Positions 59,501 through 64,000 of a DNA stretch of 64,000 nucleotides are shown here, piece after piece. Position 1 is the stretch's first letter. Each line of letters begins with the position of its first letter. The notes beneath the pieces are model-generated. The model saw only the letters and a list, made by a program, of their open reading frames with translations, searched no databases and was not told where the DNA came from. Origin of the DNA: Actinomycetales bacterium (GTDB taxonomy: Bacteria > Actinomycetota > Actinomycetes > Actinomycetales > Dermatophilaceae). The stretch is taken from NCBI GenBank assembly GCA_016710645.1, contig JADJVI010000050.1, forward strand, positions 62,001 through 126,000, written 5' to 3'. Made by a program: the position numbers and the translations under genes.

Positions 59501-60267
59501 TGGCCGACAACGCCGCGAGTATGCCGTGCATCGACACCTCCGGGGAGCGCCACCACCAGGAGACGCTCACCCTGCCCTATGACTTCGAGCCGTTGACCGA
59601 CTACCTCATCGACATCCACGCGGTGCCGATCGGGTCGCCTGTGTCGGCCCGCGGGCTGGTGCACCGGATCGGGTTCACCACCTCACGGTTCAACGACCTG
59701 GATGACTTCGTGTCCTACCTCGCCCCCGCCTCGGTGCGCCACCGGCTCATCCCCACCCCAGCGGGACTCACCGCCCTGGTGGACAAGCCGACCGGCGACC
59801 AGGTCGACACGGCATACCAAGCTGCCGGGCTGCCCGTGCCGCAGACCCCGCGCTTCCCCGCGGTGGAGGTGCTGTGGTCCGGCGACGCCGTGCCGCAGCC
59901 GATCGCCCTCGTCATCGAGAGCAGCGAGCCGTTGTGGCGTTCCCGGATCGTGCCCAAGCAGGTCACCGGCCCGATCGACGCCGCTGACCCCACCCATCAC
60001 TGGTGGGCCGGGCGACCCGACGATTGGCTGACCGTGCGGCCCAACACCACGCCGCTCTCACCGACCGAACCCCGCGCCGGCATCACCCGCGTGGTCCGGT
60101 GTCCTGGCGACACCCGGGCGATCGCCTTCCTGGCCCCCGGATCGCGTGGACGCGAGGCTCGGCTGGATCTCGTCCTGCCCGCCGACGTGCTGGCCGGGCT
60201 ACCTGAACGACCCGCAGCCGCCGCGAGGGTCTCCTTGCAGCGCGCTCCCTGGGAGGTGGAGGACTGA
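53512..60267 (+). CDS. Giant beta-rich protein of unknown function (2251 aa)
   Basis: A single frame of 2251 codons, start set by GGGAGA seven bases before the ATG. No signal peptide and no sortase motif. Residues 1-360 are beta-rich. Residues 360-480 contain Ig-like strands. An OmpA-like peptidoglycan-binding pattern (VSGYASYEGDPSAAQEARNLALSERRRQAM) lies at about 515-545. Residues 728-770 form a strongly hydrophobic stretch. Residues 870-1330 consist of alternating hydrophobic strands (e.g. LRLFIISISASAEL), followed by proline-rich beta modules to the end. The next gene starts inside its stop codon (TGATG), so both are made together. It may form a large surface, phage-tail-like or secreted assembly; no family is recognised. 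Octamer copies in the gene suggest it is resident. Confidence 0.8.
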   Translation: MSLWDELPEPVRSTGALDGLRPLLDGLTGSGPVETSDADGFWSTYTATEDLTGPLALDPRTGAFTSGGSGGGSGTPIEFADPHVVVTLSFHLTGTGGSRDGGWKVELTAPSLRIRMPFLRGAMLDSFGHLRADTSKPTVAFTLPAVKVRVRQLAGAAVSVDLMSATIGPGATDQIYEFIEMDPPYALVGPSDTVGFAFQTAVLDLSGTAGPSGVPASARAMPAAWQGFFLPDARLFVAPDGLEGLSVMAGVRNLWIGIGVHEGVTGLFEAEVVNRGQTPSIVVRFVTDTGAQIAYTGDSAQVPEHTTVYAESSGGLGGYDISIVVDGTTTSSDRVSLTTPATGTVSVEVRLHPVGQTTVVTSRTLTVSRSAAAVGGGSGAGAPVTLRTTSHETAYLVLVSQTTTEATVRLSSNAAATWTWPGGTASGATATIPVATGAPVSVSATTTAAAQQTLDCYFLFDHPKVDEGSPYAVNPANTHTAPATDRTHPSASALFIPDAQARRAVIGAGTRLTVSGYASYEGDPSAAQEARNLALSERRRQAMIDALGAAGYTNLVAGEAAGTAKARAGTSIDGAPAPAPGASAWWRARAVSDTPAAPVTVTGELQRPALPDRIDRDPRPPRSNPPDCFHKLGVRVELVRSTFVRCEIYGEFDIETAAESNLRRKGQAQPLRATGSPRNPNDGICTFLVRLRIAEDQGSWEISGEFRAKEGDLDGLAQMTSSNSNATPLNILGALAVLAPLTASATTLSPAAGAVVALGSVALGASDLLHTSRLTLRGAEVIVSQGILGSDGITTVDQRGTQVVVLVDVEIAFSFDLTLVRVDPAHPIVTRYKAIGVRSSWGTSPGVGNSVDYIPLPVFFPERGYSLDIPAGSLTAAPPLDNILRILGVRVSRDNPTYLEVEVGLGLDLGVITIETVRVRARVDGPPLDLQLTKFGASVDIPNVLTGRGYVSIESTGFSGSFDLQVIPLKLRATASIAVRQSAGVTGVLLGIEVEFPVPLVLGSSGLGMFGVLAGVGINHGRLEDTTQTVPALAWLQQQFARPGGVMDPQGWGLMPGHYAFAAGVLLGTLEGGYVVHLKGIVVIEVPGPRLLFVMKADVIKAPPVLKSNQSATFLAVLDLDFGRGTITIGIVAAYEIEKILKIRVPVTAFFDTNQVEKWFVDLGSYTDRVTVEVLDVISGSGYLMIHGDGTSISIPGLPAPGNGMAIATGFHISAVLMGSKSIGLYLEVAAGFDALIAFDPFFVAGKIYARGELRLFIISISASAELTVIVGKREEGGVLKDQPYVHGKVCGSIDLFFFEISGCVELTIGAEPTDNPTPKDLIAGVSLVSRSPALVEGSAVDRAVDGTLGDAHDLAKTLAAGEHLLVVPLDAIPVLSFDAIPTGLPGTVMGGTPLGHSGAEANPWQKIGDRWWRYELQSVTLTGGPLLPADGKTPSTWWTGRPPGTPVPRTALALLNWLPTPFSRAVPYGEELVRSIDQRWGTVCHPAAPAAPVLWTFDGKPPGPNPAGWRLHGIPWPDPPETIRTAPVDADLAVSEPWRTHDPVADLLQGTEPAIVVSDYVPCTHSKTRATVRRMTLSSLAKEVSGTSNARLPQGEEAQTELLEHLAAGMPLGDFAATRATTAWDAGTSPDPVPCTGAILRSPVFDLDRPAPRGTPEDQKVVQKVWGAQGFKPDPLRDAVRFEPSDAPRELALLLFVPRTALELGLMVRLEKADGTPIREQQVSPADIVGPGNALPAQLSDPAGPWFDPLSRAARMAARVAASSTSVGHLAVYVTLRDLRDDLGAVVVGYRTPPQGKDDDFAPFYVVAVTGLLASEVTRQDYDETIVSDNKDALQTALVQDPDDRALLSPGVTYRVAATWRAAWVKQDARPAASTTPTWQPAKTQTFEFATAPASDSPQNLTPWLLATAPGMDDVGVFCREPVRIVFATQKVAALFAAYGKELRVLVRSASGAHPEPPGGGAPGDPFTVPLTASAYLAAAAIDVQTPWEEAVRKVLADNAASMPCIDTSGERHHQETLTLPYDFEPLTDYLIDIHAVPIGSPVSARGLVHRIGFTTSRFNDLDDFVSYLAPASVRHRLIPTPAGLTALVDKPTGDQVDTAYQAAGLPVPQTPRFPAVEVLWSGDAVPQPIALVIESSEPLWRSRIVPKQVTGPIDAADPTHHWWAGRPDDWLTVRPNTTPLSPTEPRAGITRVVRCPGDTRAIAFLAPGSRGREARLDLVLPADVLAGLPERPAAAARVSLQRAPWEVED

Positions 60268-63200
60268 TGGCCAGGGTTGCCCAGCCGTTGTTGTTCCGGG
60301 CCGAGACGACGCTGCTGCCGTGGGGCGCCATCGCGGGGCGCCTGGTGCGGGAGTTCGTCCGCGGTCAGGGTGGGACAGACGCCGTCGCCGAATGGATGAA
60401 GCGGGTCGGCGGCGAGGTCAAGGCGCGCCAGTCCGACGTCCACCTCACCTGGGCCTGCGCGCGCGATCTCGGTATGCCGCGTGGCGCGTTCACCGTCTGG
60501 CGTCGAGACCGCGGTGACGAGCGGTTCAGCAAGCCCGAGCGGGTGACCGACTGGCCCTCGGGCTCTGGATCACGGGTGCTGGGGTGGGCCGACGTGGCGG
60601 CCGTCGTCCGGGTGACCTACACGCCCGTCGACCCGGCTGCTCCTAGCGGCCTGTTCGTCTACCGCACCGAAGGCTCCGTCGACAGCATTGTCGGGGCTGA
60701 GGTCGCCGCGGCGGGCAGCGGGAACCCGACGACCGTCGAGGTGCGCACCAGCGGTGCCACCTTCGGGCGGCTGGTCAACGGCAGCAACCCCACCGTCACC
60801 ATCGTCACCCTCGCCGACTGCGTCAACGACCCCGCGTGGAAGCCGTTGGAGATCGTCGGCCTGCCGTTGGAGCGGGGCTGGGGTTCGGGCTACGACGAGA
60901 GGGACCAGGGCCTGATCGCGGCGCCGACCTCCCCGATCGACGCCGCCCTCGACCGGCTCAAGCGCGGGATGCCGCCCATCGGCTGGGGGCCGGTCACCCA
61001 GACCGGACATCGGGCTCCGACCTGGGAGCAGGCCGACCCCGAGGCCGTGGTCAAGGAGATCCTCGTCGACCTGCTGCCCGAGATCGCGCCGATGTATGAC
61101 CCGAGCGTCCCCGAGCGCCAGCAATACACCCTGGAGTTCACTCGGGCAGTCGACGGCCCCACCCAGGACGGTCGGATGTCGACCGCGGAGACGACGGCGA
61201 AGCTCCGCCCGTGGTCGATGCTCGCGCTGCCGGCCCAGACCGACCCCGTGCTCAACCTCGCGCTGGGATTCGGCGCGACCTACCGCACCGAGAGCGGCGA
61301 CCGGCCCGACCTCACGATCGGGCGCAGCGACCTCATGGTCACCGCGGTCTACGAGCGGCCCGGGCTGCTCCTTCGCGGCGGGAAGGCCGAGCTCGCGGCA
61401 TACGCGCCCTATGCCACTCGGCACGAGGCGGTGCCACCGCCGACCACGCTCCAGGCCGAGCGCTCCGGCCTGGTGGCTCCCCGCCCGGCCGACCAACCGT
61501 GGCGCGAGAGCATCACGGTGCGCTGGGACCGACTCACGACGAGCGCAGCTCTCGGGCGGGTGACTGCCGGCGCGCTGGCCCGCTATGCACCGAGCGCCCC
61601 TCTCACCACCCCCGCGGAGGCCCTCAACCCGCCTCGGTTGGGTCGCGGCTATCGCCCGCTCACCCTCAGCCCGGACGGCCCACCGGACACTCCCGGCGCG
61701 GCCAAGGTCACCTTTGTCGACGGGGCGGCCGAGATCCCCATCGGCAGCGGCGGCCGGTCGGTCGGGTATGCCGTGTCGGTCGTCGACCTGCACGGCGTGT
61801 GGTCACCCTGGCGCGATGTCGCGTATGCCGGTGACGAACCCGCTCCCATGCCGCCACGGCTCATCTCGGCACGGCTGGACACTCGCTATGCGGGCAGCCC
61901 GTCGTGTCCGGCGGAGCTCGTCCTGGAAGCCGCCCTCGACTGGACCGAGCGCATCCCCACCCAGCTCGACGTCGTCGCGATCTTCTACCCCATGGCGACC
62001 GCGTCGTCTGCGCCGCCCGCCGGGGTCGACCCCGGGGCAGCGACCCCGGCAGGGTGTTTCCGGCGCGACCTCGGGTTGACCTTCGCCGGCGACGTGCCGA
62101 CCGGGTCGGGCTGCACCGTCGATTCGCTCACCCCTGACGGCGACGCCGTGATGACCCCTGGACCTGGCCAGGGCGACGGCGGACGGCGGTATCGGCTCAC
62201 GGCGCCCGTGCCCACGCTCGACTTCGCCTCGACGTCCCGGTGGGGAGTCCAGGTCTGGCTGCGCAGTCAATTGCGAGTGGGAGCCAGCCCGACGGCATAC
62301 GTGCCCGATGCTGCGCACCCGGCCCGCGCGATCGCCGCCAGCCCGGTGCCCGTAGTGCCACTGCCGCCGCCCGCGCCACCGGGCGTGCCGCTCGGCAGCA
62401 CCCCCGACGCGCAGGGCTGCTCGCACGTGCGGGTGCGCTGGTCGCTGCCCGCGGGCGGGGCCGGGGTGCGCACCTGCGTCGTCTGGGAGGTCTCCGAGAC
62501 CGCCCTGCGCCAGCGGGCCGGGCTGCCCAAGGCCGCCGAGACCGACTCCCCCGGCGTGCGGCTGGCGGCTCTCTGGGCGGCCTATGACGCGATGACTCCC
62601 GTCGCGCAGCGGGCGGCCTTCCGGCGTCTGCTAGAACTGCCCGGCACGGCTCGCGACGCCGACATCACCCTGCCCAAAGGGTCGACCGATATCCACCTGT
62701 TCACCGTGACCACCCAGTCGATGACGGGGATCGAGTCGCCGTGGCCGGGACCGGCCGCCAGCGGGCACCTGCACCTGCAGGCCGCGATGGCGCCGCGGCT
62801 GCGCCGCCCGGCGCCGCCGCTGGTGCGGCCGGAGGTCGGGATGGACGGCACGAGCACCCTGCGCCTGTATGCCGCGAGCTCGGTGCCGGTCGCGCGGTTC
62901 CTCGTGTTCGCCACCCGATCGGAAGCGGCGGCCCGCGACCGCGAGAGCATGGGTCCGGCGGTGCTCACCATTCCAGTGGTCGCTGCCCCCGCTGCGAACG
63001 ACCCGGTGACCAATACGCCTATCTACGAGGCCAATTCGACCTTGACTCGGCCGCCGTCCTGGGAGCCGTGGTTGCTGCGGGCGGTGGCCGAACCGGTCGA
63101 CACCGTGCCGGTCGAAGCCGTCCGCGGCGTGCCTTCGCCGGCCAGCGACATCGTCTCGGTCAGCCTCCCGCCGACCACACCGCCCGACCTCGAACCGCTC

Positions 63201-63953
63201 ACCGCCGTGCGTTGGAGCGCCGATCACCGCAGCGTCCTCATCCGGACCTCGACCAGCGCGCCGGTCCGGGGTTTGGCCGGTGGGGTCGGTCCACACCGGA
63301 TCTCGGCTCGGGTCACCGGCAGCGGCGGCGCGGGGGTGGTCACCGTCGTGCCGTTGGCCGACCTCGGCTCATTGCCACAGGTCGACCTCACGGCCGCTCC
63401 GGCCGGACCGACGACCCCCGCGGGCCCAACCCCGGTGCTGGAACGCGGTGCTCGCGGGTCCGGGCGCACCCCGCTGGCACTGTGGTTCACCCTGCCGGCG
63501 GCGGGCGACGCTGCCGAGGTCAGCCTCACCCTCGTCGACCCCTCCGGACGGGCCACCGAACACACTCTCAGCGTGCCGCCGTTTGTGGCCCCAGCGGCAT
63601 ACACCATCACCATCCCGCGCTGGACGGTGCGCCCGACCGGGGTGGTCGTCTCGATCTTCACCGACGCGCCGCGAACGGTCGCCGCGGGATTCTCGCTGCG
63701 GGTGCGGGCGAGCACGCGGGGACCGTTGGGCCGACCCATCACGATCACCCGCACGGTGCCGCTGGCCAAGATCGTCACCGGCAAGCTCTACTTCGCCACC
63801 GACGGCAAGATCCACATCGTCCGGGTCACCAAGGTCTTCCCACCCGGAGGGCCGCAATATGCCGCGTGGGTGCCGCTCACCGGGCGCTTCACGGTGACCG
63901 CCAGCCTGCTCGGGCGGGACGGATCGGAGGTGTCGGCAAGCCACCGGTTCTGA
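60267..63953 (+). CDS. Large partner protein of unknown function (1228 aa)
   Basis: The ATG overlaps the stop of the 2251-aa gene by one base, indicating translational coupling. It encodes 1228 residues without signal peptide or membrane helix. The N-terminus (1-60) is helical and basic. The remainder is beta-rich with several fibronectin-III-like modules: VHLTWACARD at about 66, VRWSLPAGGAGVRTCVVWEVSE at about 725, and HRSVLIRTSTSAPVRGL near 990. Many domain joints are Pro-rich. The composition matches the upstream protein, so the two probably act as one complex. No enzymatic signature is visible. The window ends 47 bases later; the operon may continue. Confidence 0.78.
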   Translation: MARVAQPLLFRAETTLLPWGAIAGRLVREFVRGQGGTDAVAEWMKRVGGEVKARQSDVHLTWACARDLGMPRGAFTVWRRDRGDERFSKPERVTDWPSGSGSRVLGWADVAAVVRVTYTPVDPAAPSGLFVYRTEGSVDSIVGAEVAAAGSGNPTTVEVRTSGATFGRLVNGSNPTVTIVTLADCVNDPAWKPLEIVGLPLERGWGSGYDERDQGLIAAPTSPIDAALDRLKRGMPPIGWGPVTQTGHRAPTWEQADPEAVVKEILVDLLPEIAPMYDPSVPERQQYTLEFTRAVDGPTQDGRMSTAETTAKLRPWSMLALPAQTDPVLNLALGFGATYRTESGDRPDLTIGRSDLMVTAVYERPGLLLRGGKAELAAYAPYATRHEAVPPPTTLQAERSGLVAPRPADQPWRESITVRWDRLTTSAALGRVTAGALARYAPSAPLTTPAEALNPPRLGRGYRPLTLSPDGPPDTPGAAKVTFVDGAAEIPIGSGGRSVGYAVSVVDLHGVWSPWRDVAYAGDEPAPMPPRLISARLDTRYAGSPSCPAELVLEAALDWTERIPTQLDVVAIFYPMATASSAPPAGVDPGAATPAGCFRRDLGLTFAGDVPTGSGCTVDSLTPDGDAVMTPGPGQGDGGRRYRLTAPVPTLDFASTSRWGVQVWLRSQLRVGASPTAYVPDAAHPARAIAASPVPVVPLPPPAPPGVPLGSTPDAQGCSHVRVRWSLPAGGAGVRTCVVWEVSETALRQRAGLPKAAETDSPGVRLAALWAAYDAMTPVAQRAAFRRLLELPGTARDADITLPKGSTDIHLFTVTTQSMTGIESPWPGPAASGHLHLQAAMAPRLRRPAPPLVRPEVGMDGTSTLRLYAASSVPVARFLVFATRSEAAARDRESMGPAVLTIPVVAAPAANDPVTNTPIYEANSTLTRPPSWEPWLLRAVAEPVDTVPVEAVRGVPSPASDIVSVSLPPTTPPDLEPLTAVRWSADHRSVLIRTSTSAPVRGLAGGVGPHRISARVTGSGGAGVVTVVPLADLGSLPQVDLTAAPAGPTTPAGPTPVLERGARGSGRTPLALWFTLPAAGDAAEVSLTLVDPSGRATEHTLSVPPFVAPAAYTITIPRWTVRPTGVVVSIFTDAPRTVAAGFSLRVRASTRGPLGRPITITRTVPLAKIVTGKLYFATDGKIHIVRVTKVFPPGGPQYAAWVPLTGRFTVTASLLGRDGSEVSASHRF

Positions 63954-64000
63954 GGGGAGCCGGTTTCGGGGATCGCGGTATGCCGTTGCACTCGAGGCGA
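63954..64000. other. Window end, no gene seen
   Basis: 47 bases containing one octamer copy (63978-63992 region); too short to tell whether another gene of the operon follows. Confidence 0.6.

Larger units (their letters stand above)
54..63985. repeat. Highly iterated octamer GTATGCCG / CGGCATAC, dispersed
   Basis: By hand count the octamer occurs about 99 times on the two strands, mostly within the longer word GGTATGCCGT. Examples are at 230, 1105, 4383, 6258, 7441, 11753, 13488, 21171, 31423, 40303, 49517, 58338 and 63978. It lies inside genes and between them, in both orientations and in all reading frames (read as Tyr-Ala, Thr-Ala-Tyr, Gly-Met-Pro or Gly-Ile-Pro). It often forces rare TAT or ATA codons. 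Blocks without it are about 1.1-4.4, 7.5-10.0, 17.2-20.9, 25.5-28.3, 37.3-39.4 and 40.3-42.8 kb. Function is unknown; DNA-uptake sequences and cyanobacterial HIP1 are the closest known analogues in behaviour. Confidence 0.85.

Noticed and set aside
53512..63953. Contractile injection system or phage tail locus
   Set aside because: No sheath, tube, baseplate or AAA ATPase gene is in the window; size and missing signal peptide alone do not support naming one. Kept only as a hypothesis to test beyond 64 kb.

Overview
The window is about 70% G+C by eye and carries typical actinobacterial families: a DUF222/HNH (13E12-type) pair, VapBC and MazEF modules, an ECF sigma factor with an attached zinc finger, an LPXTG adhesin, a Fpg/Nei glycosylase and a mycothiol-type DinB-like protein. 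A high-G+C actinobacterium, most plausibly of the order Micrococcales, is inferred; no rRNA, tRNA, CRISPR array or intact insertion sequence was seen.

Layout. 0.1-1.1 kb: DUF488 operon. 1.2-3.1 kb: DUF222/HNH protein. 3.3-6.7 kb: MerR regulator and ABC-2 exporter, translationally coupled. 6.7-7.4 kb: VapBC. 7.4-9.6 kb: potassium channel and DUF6394 membrane partner. 9.7-11.8 kb: small enzyme-like and hypothetical proteins. 11.8-16.3 kb: an unusual duplicated histidine kinase, its LuxR-type response regulator and two secreted peptidoglycan-binding-like proteins that share a promoter box. 16.5-21.1 kb: TetR regulator, a 5'-truncated SdrD-like LPXTG adhesin, and a regulator fragment abutting the truncation head-to-head. 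21.2-25.2 kb: an Imm5-Arr fusion, a squalene-cyclase-like protein, a decayed toxin-antitoxin scar joined to a truncated methyltransferase, and a DUF2785 protein. 25.3-29.1 kb: VapBC, MazEF, an Abi remnant, a VOC/HxlR operon and an AAA+ ATPase. 29.2-36.9 kb: housekeeping genes (hydrolase, pdxY, rhodanese, Fpg/Nei, App1-type phosphatase, cupin, MalY-type lyase, iron-sulfur repair protein). 37.2-38.8 kb: a second DUF222/HNH gene with a frameshift. 38.9-48.5 kb: DMFase-like lipoprotein, beta-propeller-like protein, penicillin-binding protein, SRPBCC protein, SulP transporter, MOSC protein and DUF2892 protein. 48.6-53.4 kb: ECF sigma/anti-sigma fusion, galactose mutarotase, CarH-like B12 photoregulator, GlsB-type protein and CHAD protein. 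53.5-64 kb: two coupled giant genes (2251 and 1228 aa) of unknown function, probably an operon that runs out of the window.

Three genome-scale signals stand out. First, the octamer GTATGCCG (usually within GGTATGCCGT) occurs about 99 times on the two strands by hand count, where roughly 2-3 would be expected from composition. It is missing from several kilobase-scale blocks that look acquired, such as the adhesin, the DUF222 genes and the MazEF/Abi region. Second, many genes start exactly six bases downstream of a TAnnnT-like -10 box, which indicates widespread leaderless transcription and fixes several start codons. Third, the 18-bp box GACCCC-N6-GGKGTC links the two-component system at 11.9-15.0 kb to the two secreted proteins behind it.

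All calls come from reading the sequence; no database search was run.
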